From Monomorium pharaonis (Eukaryota > Arthropoda > Insecta > Hymenoptera > Formicidae), in assembly GCF_013373865.1 (NCBI RefSeq), contig NC_050472.1, positions 3,493,757-3,557,756 of the forward strand: DNA of 64,000 nucleotides, read 5' to 3'. The notes below the pieces were generated by a model, which worked only from the letters and a program-made list of their open reading frames with translations, searched no databases and was not told the DNA's origin. Position 1 is the first letter of the stretch; each line of letters opens with the position of its first letter. Of the stretch, positions 51,144-62,900 are shown piece after piece. The position numbers and the translations under genes are program-made.

Positions 51144-54100
51144 AAATGTCTTCAATAAAAGTGCGTTCCGCCGCATCTCTCGAGAGCTTCTCGCGCCAAG
51201 TTGAGCCCCCGAACCTTTTACGGCGCATTCTACGTCGGTACAACATACTACGTTAGATATAACGCGGGACATTGTACAAATGTATTCGTTTTATCGGCCT
51301 GCGACTTGGTGTAATAACAACTTTGTCAAGCTGTTAACTTTTACTGCCATTGGTATGAAGTTTTACGAGTCTTTCCTACGAGGCCCTCGCGTCGCCCCAC
51401 GTCCGTCGAACACGTACGTTGCGTTGCACATCTGGGTGAGGCGGGTGAAACAGGAAAAACGTGACTCACCGCTAAGTAATGTATTATGGCACGCGCAGGT
51501 GGCATTCCGGCATCGGCGATGCGGAGGCCACCGTGTCGATGCCTCTTGGGCCTGTATTCCCCTCCCCCGATCGCACATGAATCGAGAACCGATGTGCAAT
51601 ACTTCTTCCGTATCGACAAACGTCGCTATTTTTGTAACGGAACGACGAATTGAAGATACGTCCGATAATTGCAACATGCATATTCCATCCTTGTAAGTCA
51701 AACGTTTCGACGGAACATAAAAGCGCCATTACCTTAATATCGAAGCAAGCTGGAGGTTTCTGTCGTCTAGGGTACTCAGGACAAGTAAAAACGGCACGGG
51801 AAATTTTAACGTTTGAAACTTCGCGGATTCACAAAAGGCCTTTGTGCAATAGGGCAAAACTGAAAGTCTTAAAGAGACTAAATTCGACAGCCGGAGGGGG
51901 GAGGGCCTTAGGGAGCAGAAAAACAAGTACAGGGGGCACAAATCTTCGTCGAGTTCGGGATCAGTTTTTGGGAACATAAATTTTGTACGAACAGGGAGAA
52001 TATCCAGGAGAGAACTATTTTCTCAGACAACCATGATTTAGCGAATTTAGCGAATAAGTAACTTTATTGTAGTAAGAAGTTTCGCCTCTCAAACTTCTCT
52101 TGTGCGAGATGAGCCGCACTACAGACAAAATTTATAAATTTCTTTCTTAAGATTTTCGATAGGATATTTTTGAAAAGTGGAAATAAAACAGAATTTTCTT
52201 AAGTTAGTTAGGATCATGATTTTTTAAACCAATTATGAAAGAATTTTTTAAGAAAAGGTAGTAAAAGTTAAAAACTTTAAAAATAAATTTTTCGTTTTTT
52301 TGCATTTTTTAAGTCTCGAATGTACCAAATTAAACGATGTAAATATTTTAAAAAGTATATTTTTTATTCAGCACATTAATATATCAGAATGGTTTTCCAA
52401 TAAATTCTTAGAGGTCTTTCACATATCTTTTTAATATCTGCTTAAAATCTTCGAATTCAAGGTATATATCTGATATATAAACCTCAATCATGTTTGTGTA
52501 TTGGAACATTCTATTTCCATTGCAGGATTCACGGAAAACGCTTATGTCAGAACGCTTGACCAACGCTCGGTCAGCTCAAAAGCGATTACGTTTCTGAATA
52601 GGAAACGCCTATTCAGATGGGCAACGCTCAAGAACGCGCGTGCACTTAATCATTTACAGTTCTCCTCATCGAAGAACCGATTCGCCGACTCGTGTAACCG
52701 AGTTTAAATGCGCCCGAGTTTAATGCGCGTTCGGACTGACCAAGTCGAATTATTCGACTGATTGGCGACCGATTGATTCGTGCATCGAAATAATGGGTCG
52801 ACTCTATTTCAATACAGCTACGATTAACTTTAGTCTCTTGTGCTCGATGAGATAAGTATTTTGCCAGATTTTTTTCTGTTACACATTTAGACATCGGATT
52901 GCAATTTTAAAAGAGTTTTTCATCTCTGCAATTTACGATATTTCATATAAAAAATTCAGAATTAAATTGCTTTACGGCAATCTCGAACTTCTTGAGATTT
53001 TAAAATCGAGATTTTTTTAACTCTCTGTTTCTTCTTATTTTTACATTTATTGAATGTTCGCATTTGAGTGTCAGAGTCTACGAAATAAAACTTTCTGCAC
53101 TGTTTTATTCATAGAATATACGCTTGATTGCCAATTTTTACAGTTGTTATTGCTACCGTGTATATTTGATTTTTATGTTTTACATACCAAAAGAAAAATT
53201 ATTTGCATGCAGATAATCGTAGTTATTTGATTTTATATTAAATAAAGACCAATTAGTTTGGATTGATCTTAATGAGCGATTTGATAAAACGTATTACGAT
53301 GTGCTACAAATAATTCGCAATCTTTATATCTTTATGATTCTATTTGAAATAAAAATTTGCATTATTATCCTCGAAGTGAACGCTCACATAAAACTGTTTT
53401 TTATGTTAATCCGCTAAAATGAAATTTTTAGATGTGAGAATAACTCATTTTTTATTTTTATTTAAATTTTTTTCAAACTTCTGGAAGTCTAAAAATGCAT
53501 GAATAGAATTCAATGATAGATAACACATATACTCCGAGCATACGTCAAATGTTATATCGAATTTTAACAATTTATAAAGACGGGACAATTTGCGTAAGGT
53601 ATTCCATGCTCGGAAAAGCGCGAGGAGATATATTCGACTCGGTTGAGTTTCACCGCGATCGAGATTTCTTCGGTGCCGCCGATTCGTTCCGGCTGGACGA
53701 GCCACAGGAACGAAGGAACGAAAATAAAAAGCTCGTAACGAGACCGCTTCGAGGCGGGGGAGTGAGAAAGGGAGACGCGGCGGTGTTGCCGCACCCCGAA
53801 CAAGAAACTCGATTGAAAAGTTTCCGCTCGTCCCGCGACGAAAGATAGTTTTCCGCAGTCGAGTCTGCGCGCCCTCGCGGGGCTGTCGATGGACCGTTCG
53901 CATCCGAGGCGAGAACATTTTCAGGGCGAGTTTCCCTCCCCCCCCCCGCCAAGATTCCCCGTGAAGATGAAGGCTCGTTATTTCCGCCGGCAGTCACACG
54001 ACGCCGGTGTAAATAAGGTATGGCGAACCCGGAACGCCACGTGCGCACCGCATCTCGTAATAGTCAAACGAACGGTCTGACTTCCTTCCGCTAGTCTCAC

Positions 54101-55387
54101 TTGTCTGCGGATGTCTGCCATCCGTACGGATGAACTACTGCCGTTGCGTCTGCACCGCAAATCACTCGCACAGGATGATTCAGATTTAACCCTCAGACGC
54201 GTGTGTAGATTACTGGGATGAGAGCCAGGAACAGGATATAATAACGAGACAAAGTTATATAATGTTATTCGTTGTTCATAGTTATATTTCTCTGACGATT
54301 TAAGGAAACTTTCAAAGCGGATCGTTTGTTGAAACGTTCTAGAATCAGCCCGCATAATAAATATAATTATTCTCTCTGTTCTTTCTGCTCTCTGAGAAGA
54401 AGTGCACACGCAGAAATTCAATTTCGACTTGAAATTGACAAAGAAAGGAAATTCCGTTATCTATGTGCACCCTTGAAACTTAATTCGTTGAGATGAGTTT
54501 AATCTCCGATGTTAAATATCTTCGCAATTAAATCTCCCTTCAAATATTTGCTAAGAAAAGGTCGAAGAAAAGGTCTGTCATTAAAAAGATGTTGACACAG
54601 AATGAGATTAAATTGCAGTAAATATACGCATCTACATCAAAGTAGAAAACTGTTTTTTTTTTCCTAAGATAATTAATAACGTGCAAAAAAATTAATCGAC
54701 AAGTAGTACGAAATTTTTTTGGAATAGAGCGAAACTACAATCAACTTTTCTCCCGTCTCTTTTCTTATTAAACGATACTGCAATTTTTACTCAGTTTACA
54801 GTTAAAGTTAACCTCCCCCCCTCTTCCGCAATCTAACTTCGTTCTGCGGTAGTTTGATGTACAGTAAAAACTTTAATACAGAGTGTTTCCGTCACTAATA
54901 ATTTTTCTTGTATGTTTGTCCGCTATTGGATTTGTATCGTTTAAGCCCGTTAAATAATTTGTCTCATACGCAAAATTAATCTCGCGTGGCTACTTTATAC
55001 GCGTTCGCGTAAACTCTAAAATTTTTTTTTTTTAACATCGTTGAATTTTCCCGATAAACGCCGATAAACGTTGATCATACGTGAGTGTGAAGAAGCGATC
55101 ACACATTTAGGATCACACGTTCCGTTCGCGTTGCAAACGGAATCGATCCGCAATTTTCGATCGGTCGTCCGATGGATCGAGCCGTGTCACCACGAAGTTT
55201 CAAATTTCACGTGAAGTCGCGTGCGAAACGAGCCTGGCCACGAGAGGTTAGAGGGGGCTTACGCGAGCGACCGCGGTACAGGGAAACGAAACGAGAGGGT
55301 ATACGGAAGAGAGAGAAAGCGAGGGAGAACAGAATGAGAGGGAGAAAAAGACAGACAGAGAGTGAATGAGAGGGAGGGAGGGAGAAA

Positions 55388-55407
55388 GAGAGAGAGAGAG
55401 AGAGAGA
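55388..55407. repeat. GA microsatellite in a purine-rich stretch
   Basis: A pure GA tract of 20 bases within a purine-rich region (about 55245-55435). Together with the CT tract at 55592 it forms an inverted pair. Confidence 0.95.
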
Positions 55408-55591
55408 ATAACGAGAGGGAAGGAGACCCTTTGGTCACGATGGTGCGCGTCGGCCCTACGACCCTCTGGCAACCACCCCTTCTCGTATGCCACCATCCAA
55501 CGCGACCCTCCCTCTTGTACCCGGGTATACGTCCTCCTCCACCCCCCTCGCCCTAGTTTCCTTTCTCTCTCACTCCCTCTCTCTTTCCGTC

Positions 55592-55617
55592 TTTCTCTCT
55601 CTCTCTCTCTCTCTCTC
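55592..55617. repeat. CT microsatellite in a pyrimidine-rich stretch
   Basis: A pure CT-type tract of about 26 bases in a pyrimidine-rich region (about 55540-55625), complementary to the GA tract 185 bases upstream. Confidence 0.95.
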
Positions 55618-57052
55618 CCTTCTGGCACGATGTAAGCTCGCTCCGTCGATCAATATTACTCTCTTCGAGCGCACCACGGCTCGTCTGAGCGCCAACCGAG
55701 CGCTATCATATTAAGTTCCGAGCACTTTGCTTCGAGCACTTGGAGGAGCTCCGGCACATCGCGAAAGTTTTCTCGCGCGAATACGCCGAGAGCGCGCGAT
55801 ATTATCTGTATCTCTCCCTCGTGACGGAGGCCGCGTCGCCATTTTTACGGTCGCGCGGGCCTCCCATCTATTTTCTTCGTCGAACGAAGCGAATGCAAAT
55901 TTTTACTTATGCTCGATAAATTCTACCTCACCTGGGCGCCGCGCCGCGTCTCCCGTCGTTAGAAATTGCCTTTCCGTGATATATGCCCTCGATGAGAATT
56001 AACGCGAGCTTTCAGCTCCGAACGAGGGTGCTGTCAATTTGCGCGAAATCTGGGAAAAATGTTTTATTAGACGTGTAAAGAGACCTCGATTTTCCAGCCG
56101 TATTTCGGCGAGAGCGCGAGGAATAAAAAATTATTTTTTAAACGACGTTTCTGACTGACGCGAATCAAGGGATTTTTAACACTTAAATTCACCTGTTACC
56201 GGAGCATATTGCCTTTGGACCTTCACGTCGAAATTGTTCCACCGAAACAATGGTTAACAGCCTGCATTGCGGCGCGAAGTTACTCCATTCTTTTTAGTCG
56301 AATAAATCTAAACCCATATTACGGTAAGTGTTTCTCCTCAATTTTTGTTCGCGCTCGCGCGAAGGAAGCATTGTGTGTACCGCGAGCGTTTTGCCGCGAA
56401 AACTCGCAAGCATCGCTCCGCTAAGTTTTCCTTGGGATTTTATCCGCCCGGGATATAAGGCGGCCCGGAAACAATGCTATCGATGCACATGCGATATGCG
56501 GACGCTCTTAAAAGTTTACTTAGGGTGGGAGGGAAGACGCGACTGGTACACGTTCAAACCCCTATTGCACATTTTCTGCAGGGATGATTGAGTCACACAA
56601 TGATTTGGGCTTAGCAAGCTCATGGACCCGAGTTCAATGCACCGTGGACACCCACATGCATTTCTAAATCATATATATACACACACGTTTCTGTGAGAGT
56701 GAGGCAAGAACGTAATTTAAAATTAATAAGAGAAGAATAAAAGGTAGATCTTATACATTTAATACAAACGGCAGAAGCTAAAGCTTATTTTAATAAATAC
56801 AATTATGATGTATGTAAAAGATTTCTCTTTTCAATTTTTTTAATATGTACGATTTTCTGAGTAATTTTATTAAATGATATCACGACTGAATAATAATACA
56901 GTTTATTTTTTTATAAACATTTTAAGAGATGTATTAATGCACTACAACTGTTTTGTTTGATACTGTATTGCGGATTACATTTTCTATTATTAACGTATAA
57001 AATTATACCTAATGTAAGAAATCTATTTAATATATATATTTTATTATCAAAA

Positions 57053-57140
57053 TGCATTTGCAAATAAACAATGAACATGTTTTTAAACTTAGATATTTTA
57101 TTATATGTACTCTTATGAATATAATAAAGCTTGAATCAAT
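57053..57140 (+). repeat. Tandem duplication, unit 1
   Basis: An 88-base unit beginning TGCATTTGCAAATAAACAA and ending AATAAAGCTTGAATCAA. It is followed immediately by a second copy. Confidence 0.9.
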
Positions 57141-57234
57141 TGCATTTGTAAATAAACAAAGAAAATGTTTTTAAATTCAGATATTGAATTTTATTATATG
57201 TACATGCTTACAAATATAATAAAGCTCGAATCAA
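57141..57234 (+). repeat. Tandem duplication, unit 2
   Basis: The second unit, about 94 bases, begins TGCATTTGTAAATAAACAA and ends AATAAAGCTCGAATCAA. It differs from unit 1 by about ten substitutions and short insertions. Both units contain AATAAA, so the pair also duplicates a poly(A)-signal-like word on the plus strand. Confidence 0.9.
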
Positions 57235-59464
57235 AAATAAATTGAAAATAACAAAGAAGTTAAACATTGTCTTTTACTACAAAACTACAAAACAATTAAA
57301 TTAAAATCTATGAAAGATAGACTGTGTCATTTTAGTGTTGCAATTTAATGAAATGAAGTTCGATTTATCCACTATAATTAACAAAATAATTTGGTTTTCC
57401 TGCTTTATAAATATTTTAGTGTTTATAAGATGTCCGTAAATACATGTACTTTATGATTGGATTCCGCGCTGATTTGCGATTATACGTTTCATCTATGAAA
57501 TGCTAAAATCTCGCGCATAATGCGACATCGAATTCGCATTTAATGAAATCGCGGAATGAGAAGGGAGAGGTAGGAAGGGGAGGCAATGTGATCGTAAAAT
57601 TTCTTCGTCGCGGATGCGCCGAAATTATATGCCGAACCACTAGAAAGGTAAACGATACTCGTGTTTTGAATACGTATAAGCCCCCGGGTCGTGACCCGGC
57701 CGTAAAAATTCGCGACACGGCAACCCGCCGTCGTAGAAATGGCACTTAATCCGCGTCGCCGCGCCCGGAGTATCGACGTTTCGGAAAGAGCTCTCGACTC
57801 CAGACTTTTCGCGAAAGTACAAACTTATGAACAGGAAATGGCGACATTTAATTCAAACCGCAACTCCTTTTCCCACGAATTCTTGAATATAGTAAAGTCA
57901 TCTACGATGGCGCATCTATCGTGTTCCTCATTAAAGAAAGCTTTAATTCTATAAAACCATACGCTTACAGTAGGCTTATTATAAGCTTATTATTCACGTA
58001 AAATTATTCGATTAGGGACTATAATGTTTAATGCGACTCAATGAATAATAGATTTAGACATTATTATTTTATTCAACGCTTTCCATTAAGTACTCTATGG
58101 TTACATGTACATGATAATATAATTTAGCTTATTAATATCCCATATTGAATTAATTAACCGTGACAAAAGAGGAAAATTATTCTATTCATGTCCCTACATG
58201 AACTATCAGCATTTCAGCTTATTTTAGATTTTTCATTAATCATGTATGATTAATGCAAAAACTTCAGGATTAATTGTCACATTCCTCCAAGTTTATTTAA
58301 ATCTGAAGGAATTGTAGACAGGATAATTTTGCAACCATAAGCAAATCTATGACTGACGCGAAAGAGAATTGTTTACAATGAGATAAAGTTTGGTAATAAT
58401 AATTAAGTCTTGATGATAGTTTAAGCTTTGGTGAAATAATTTCAATTAAACATTCTATTAATACAATCGAATATTTAATAATCGTTTATAGTAATCGATT
58501 GATTACTATATCTGATTATTATTAACATAATTACTAAAATTATTAAATACATTAATTAAACATTTAATTGATATAATTTCGCTAAAGCTTAATGATTGTT
58601 ACCAATCTTTTTTTCGCTGCGTATACGCGTACAGACAGTTTGTGCTGGCTGGTGTATCCATCGCGATAGGATCGATTCTCGGTGTCGTAAACCTTAACAA
58701 TTTCAAGTAGAAAACGTAGAGGCGTACCTCACGCAAGTAACAACGCGGGGCACATGCGTCCCTAATGCATTAAGACAACTTTTTCTTTCACAACGAATAT
58801 GGGCGCAACCCACTTTCCGCCAGGCGCGAAGCCGCGGATGGAGTTTCAGGCACAAAGGCGCGACGCGCTGATAATGTTACATACATAAGCCGTAAAGAAG
58901 AAATTTTATAGGAGGGCGAAAGGAAGGGAAAAAGTAGGAGATATTTTATACGGCCGATTCCCCGTTTCCGAAAGGGATTTTTTCGCGCGAAGTTCTTTCT
59001 TTCTTTCATAGACGTAATACGGAAATAATAATACTCGGTCGTGTCGTCTGTTACGTCGATTACGAAAGAAACAACTTTGTAAAAAATTGACTCGACGTAA
59101 CTTTTCCATTCGAGTAATTCATGCGCGAGTTACTGGCTCATTGAGAAAGACGGCTATAATATTTCATTCGCTTCTGAAGAAGAAACTGCAAAGAGCTTTC
59201 CACAATGGGAATGTAACTCGGTTTTATTATAACTCGCACGAGCTAAATCCAATATCGCTCTTAGTGCTCTACATATGGATAAACGGCGGCGATGGAATTC
59301 GAGGATCCGAGAGAGAAATGATTTGTGGCGCGCCGATAACGTCGGGCAATCCGATACGATGTGACGTACGAAGCACGCAAACCGTGTTTTTAGCATACGT
59401 TGATGCTGAAAAGCGAGCGATCCCAGCAGCAGTGGCCGGAATATCTCTTGACCCATGTCTCTCC

Positions 59465-59465
<1 letters not shown>

Positions 59466-59488
<23 letters not shown>
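59466..59488. repeat. CT microsatellite
   Basis: A 23-base CT tract in intron 1, followed by TTCTCTCTC. No function visible. Confidence 0.95.
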
Positions 59489-59497
<9 letters not shown>

Positions 59498-60086
59498 ACA
59501 AAACTGCGCGCCCCGCGCCGATAATCCGTGACGCGAATTTCTCGTTCGATTTTATGGCACAAGACGATTTTATTGTGCGACGCGCGTTGTCCGCGGTTAT
59601 CGGGAGCAATGATAAATTTTCAGATACCATCTCGAATTCTTGCCTCGATATCGAGAGGACGAATGACACCGATGGATGGGGGTGTCCCGCAGGGATATTT
59701 CGCTTTTGTGTCGCGGCCATTTTAAAGAAGCTGATGAAATACACAGAGCGGCTTATGGTTCTATAATATTCTCAGATCGGCTTAAATTCCGAAGTTATAT
59801 ATTATAGTATCTGTAACTTTAATCTCATAGATAAAAATAGAAAGTTTAGAGATTGAAGTGTAATCCATCATTTAATCACATTTCGAAATAACGTCGACAA
59901 GGGAGATTATATTGATAGAATAATTTTTTTAAAATTTAGTTTTATATATATATTTCTTTAGATACTGTAGCAAAATTCTTATTTCTATACAAAGTTAAAT
60001 TGCGAGGCCGATTGTCTTATCTTAATTCAAACATTGTAAATATTTTTGCGATCAAGTTTACATGCAGGGGAAAGGCAGGAGGAGGG

Positions 60087-60746
60087 GGGGATAAGATAAC
60101 AAAGTGGGTACGATAACAAGTCGCTAATTTTTCTAAACTAACGATAGATATCGACCCGATGTTGAACTCATTAAAGGCTTTAGATAATAGTAGATTATCT
60201 GTGGTAGTTTGGTTTTAATCGGTCCACAAAAGTGAATAATAAAATAAGAAATATGTTTTAGGTACATCCATGCGTAACTTTTTGGCATTTGTTTATAGGG
60301 AATGACGTAATTATAAATACTTTCGATTTTTTAATAAAATCATGATATAGTATACTTAAAAACGCACATATTAGTGCATTCATTTTTAATTTTCTATAGT
60401 GTTTTATTAAATAAATAAGTGAATACTATGATTGCGGTTAAGATGACGGATGATGTCAAATGATGCATTTATACTTGCAGATTGTGTTCTGCAACGATCG
60501 TAATTGCGTTAATGTTATGCAAATTAAATTTATAATTTATGATACTGATTACACTGGTAATCTGTAAGTAAATTTTATCATATGCAATTTATTGATTTCG
60601 TTATTTTAAAAAAATAAAATAGTTCTATTATTAATATAATATAATATTAAATAAATAAGAAAATTTATCTTTATACAGATCATTATTTTTACATCATCAC
60701 ATAAATTAGGAAAAATTACAAACCTTAATGTCGTTATCTTACCCCC
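60087..60746. mobile_element. Candidate MITE with GGGGxTAAGATAAC ends
   Basis: The left end reads GGGGATAAGATAACAAAG (60087 onward); the right end, reversed from 60746, reads GGGGGTAAGATAACGACA. Further in, both arms share TAATTTTTCTAA/TAATTTTTCCTAA. Just outside, both flanks have a GGGAAAGG-type word, so the true ends may lie a few bases farther out. The 660-bp unit is AT-rich and non-coding. No target duplication is obvious. Confidence 0.5.
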
Positions 60747-61310
60747 TTTCCCTTACATACACTGCAGATTAGTTGTGATATTTCAATTTTTATAATATTT
60801 TATCGCCTGTAGTATCACATTTACACAATGATAATTTTATGTTATTTTGTTTCATGCAATATAAGACGATATAGCATTTTCAGTTGCATCATTTTATTGT
60901 AAATTACTTTTATTTATTTAATTCTTTTTTATTTTCATATTTTTAACTAAGTATTAAATAGTATAATTGACTAAACCAATGTCACGAAGAATTGACGAGA
61001 AAAACTTTAATGAATCAAAATTATTCGAGTATAAAATGCCTTAATTTGATGAACGAGAAGATCGCCACGCGCATAATTACTACAAACCCTACGATTATCA
61101 TCTCGCACAGTTTAAAAACATTCACGCGCACGATACCCGCGACCATCGTCGGATCTCGAGACATTTATAAGAGAAAGTCGACTCTTTATCGGAAATCTCA
61201 TACAAATGTAAAAGCATGTGAGCCGTCAGGCTTACGCCCTATCTCACGTCGAGCATTACGAGCCTCCGTCAAGTATAACATCGATAAGAGGCACGGAGGT
61301 GCGTACTCAC

Positions 61311-61401
61311 AGTTGTCATTCTTGCCGTCGACGCGGCCGGCACGCTGGCACAGCACGAGCGCCAGGAGCAGGAGGGCTCGTGTGCCCCCCGCTAGGCACA
61401 T
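61311..61401 (-). CDS. loaf: Coding exon 1: start codon and signal peptide
   Basis: Starting at the ATG at 61401, this exon encodes 30 residues and one extra base. They begin MCLAGGTRALLLLALVLCQR, a typical signal peptide with a Leu/Ala core, with likely cleavage near the Gly at residue 26 (RVDG then KNDN). The donor is GTGAGTACGC at 61310-61301, phase 1. The frame stays open upstream but shows no in-frame ATG back to about 61533, and the hydrophobic core sits where a signal peptide should, so this ATG is preferred. The signal peptide sends the protein to the secretory pathway with the CUB and LDLa domains outside or lumenal. A five-codon upstream ORF ends 19 bases before the ATG. An 11.7-kb intron follows. 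Confidence 0.85.
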
Positions 61402-61420
61402 CCCTGCGGTGGCCTTATCG

Positions 61421-61438
61421 TTATCGGCACGCGCACAT
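61421..61438 (-). promoter_or_regulatory. Mini upstream ORF in the 5' leader (MCACR-stop)
   Basis: On the minus strand an ATG at 61438 opens a five-codon frame (MCACR) closed by TAA at 61421-61423, 19 bases before the main ATG at 61401. If the leader is unspliced here, scanning ribosomes meet this uORF first, which could lower translation of the main frame. The sequence is plain to see; its use is inferred. Confidence 0.4.
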
Positions 61439-61510
61439 CGTCCACACCACCCCCGCGCAAAAGGCACAGATAGGGATCGTCGTCTCCTTCCCTCCGCGCG
61501 CGCCCGCCCG

Positions 61511-61538
61511 CACGCACGCACGCACGCACGCACGCACG
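61511..61538. repeat. (CACG)7 tetranucleotide tract in the 5' region
   Basis: Seven perfect CACG units, about 110 bases upstream of the start codon on the gene's strand (where it reads CGTG). It lies in the probable 5' leader or core promoter. Confidence 0.97.
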
Positions 61539-61663
61539 TTTATTCACCACGACGAAGCAACCGCACCCCGCGACGTGTCCCGCGCGACTGAGCGCCTCCC
61601 GCTCAGTGCGATTTTACGCGCGAACCGCCCCCACACACATCGTTTCCCAGCCGTCGACGTAAT

Positions 61664-61695
61664 CGTCGTGGTCGTCGTCGTCGTCGTCGTCGTCG
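61664..61695. repeat. GTC/GAC trinucleotide tract
   Basis: About ten GTC/CGT units, nearly pure, in the CpG-rich 5' region. In the gene's direction it reads (GAC)n. It yields Val or Asp/Arg runs in chance frames. Confidence 0.95.
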
Positions 61696-62900
61696 ACGTT
61701 GAAGTGAAGGAGAAAGAGAGAAACTGACTGAGAGAGAGAGAGAGAGCTCGCGCACGCGCCCTACGAAACTCGAGAAGGGTGTGGATGTGGACGGGGGTTG
61801 AAAGGACGTACTACGCCGACACCCACGCTCATTGTTGAGGCGAGTTAATGAGGACGAGCGTAACCGGCTTTTCGACCGGATTACGCAGCGCGACGCGACG
61901 CGGACGCGCGAAACGTATATCGTCGCCCGGAAAATGCGGAGGGAAACGGCGATGACGATTGGCTTGGGAACAGGAGGGAATCCCAAATGAGATCGTTTGC
62001 CTCGATGTTGTGTTCAGCTTGAGAAACGTAATCAGATATGCAATTGCAGATCGTGGTATTAAGTCCTTCCCTCGTTAAACGAATGGACGATCGATCGTGG
62101 CGCCAAGCAAATGAAAATACACTTGTACATAATATGACACGTACAAAAATATATTAATACAAAATGTATGACACTCACTCCCGCGTGACGTATGTCTAAA
62201 CTAAATATTGACAGAATTGGAAAAATTATTCAAAAATATGAACTTTCATTGAAATGTTTGCAAATTAGTCGCGCTTTGAAAATACGTATGACGACAGGAA
62301 TAACGGAGAGTTATAACTTCAAGCTTGTATATCTCCGGAAAATGAATAAGTGTAATTATACAAATTATAATCGCAACCTGAGACTGTGAATACACGAGAG
62401 CTGAGCTTTCGAGCGACGAATGTCGCGGCGAATAACTTTAAGGTGAACTTCGACGCGTGTTATCCCGGCGTTCTAAATATCGTCACGCAGCCATAACCCG
62501 CGAGCGCACAACGTGCTCCTCGGGCGGAGCCAGATGCTGCATGCGGAAGTTACAACGCCGGTTACACGCTTCCCCCTTCCCGCTCCCTCCCGCGGAAGCT
62601 GCGAGTCGCGACGAACTTCCCCATTCAATTTCGAGGAAATTTAGAATTCGCCGCGGAGCCGTCGACCCCTCGCCTCGTCGCGTGTCGACGGATCGGGTGA
62701 CAGAAAAGTGGAGGAATTGCAAATCTTGACCGCATGACTCTCGCGCGAGTCGCCACGCGCGGAGGGAAGTTTCCGCGGATCCTGGAAGCGGATGCGGATT
62801 GTCGTCGGTGCATACGAAGTTATAATACCTCGGCGCCGAACCATGAAGTCGAACGAGGAAAGATGGGAAACCGTCAAAGTGCCAGGTGCGCTTTCGCAGC

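Larger units (their letters stand above)
49638..61310 (-). other. Intron 1, 11.7 kb
   Basis: Bounded by GTGAGTACGC at 61310 and TTACAG at 49638. CpG-rich islands at about 50.3-52.0, 53.6-54.1, 55.1-56.0 and 59.0-59.7 kb alternate with AT-rich stretches. A first intron with CpG-rich islands is a usual place for enhancers, but no specific element can be named from sequence alone. It holds paired GA and CT microsatellites (55388 and 55592), a two-copy tandem duplication (57053-57234), a TIR-flanked candidate element (60087-60746) and another member of a dispersed TIR family (about 49940-50085). Open frames here lack recognisable domains. Confidence 0.8.
1367..61401 (-). other. loaf: Gene model: CUB-LDLa single-pass membrane protein (Loaf/MIG-13-like), 3'-incomplete
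   Basis: Five coding exons on the minus strand join with consistent phases (1, 0, 1, 1, then an open phase-1 donor) and give 257 residues. The predicted order is signal peptide (about 1-26), CUB domain (about 37-150, cysteines 37, 64, 88 and 110), LDLa (157-193, six cysteines), transmembrane helix (about 208-232) and the start of a cytoplasmic tail. One CUB plus one LDLa and one TM is the layout of Drosophila Lost and found (Loaf, CG6024) and of C. elegans MIG-13. Loaf acts in photoreceptor axon targeting and is mostly on intracellular vesicles; MIG-13 acts in neuroblast migration. The assignment rests on architecture, so the symbol is tentative. An unrelated CUB-LDLa protein is the main alternative. 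The 3' end lies outside the window. Confidence 0.8.
61402..62900 (-). promoter_or_regulatory. CpG-rich 5' UTR and putative promoter region
   Basis: Directly upstream of the start codon on the minus strand is a CpG-rich stretch of about 1.5 kb holding an ACGC tetranucleotide tract (61511-61538), a GTC trinucleotide tract (61664-61695) and a GA tract (61730-61746). An AT-rich break lies at about 62.1-62.4 kb. No convincing TATA box or single initiator could be picked, as expected for dispersed CpG-rich promoters. The transcription start and any upstream non-coding exon are unresolved. GA tracts can bind GAGA-type factors in insects; that role here is inference. Confidence 0.45.

Noticed and set aside
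53445..54421. Several overlapping frames of 110-157 codons
   Set aside because: At least four frames on both strands are open at once in a CpG-rich island. None shows a domain or signal.
61402..61533. N-terminal extension of exon 1 back to 61533
   Set aside because: The far end is GTG, no in-frame ATG was seen upstream of 61401, and an extension would bury the signal peptide.
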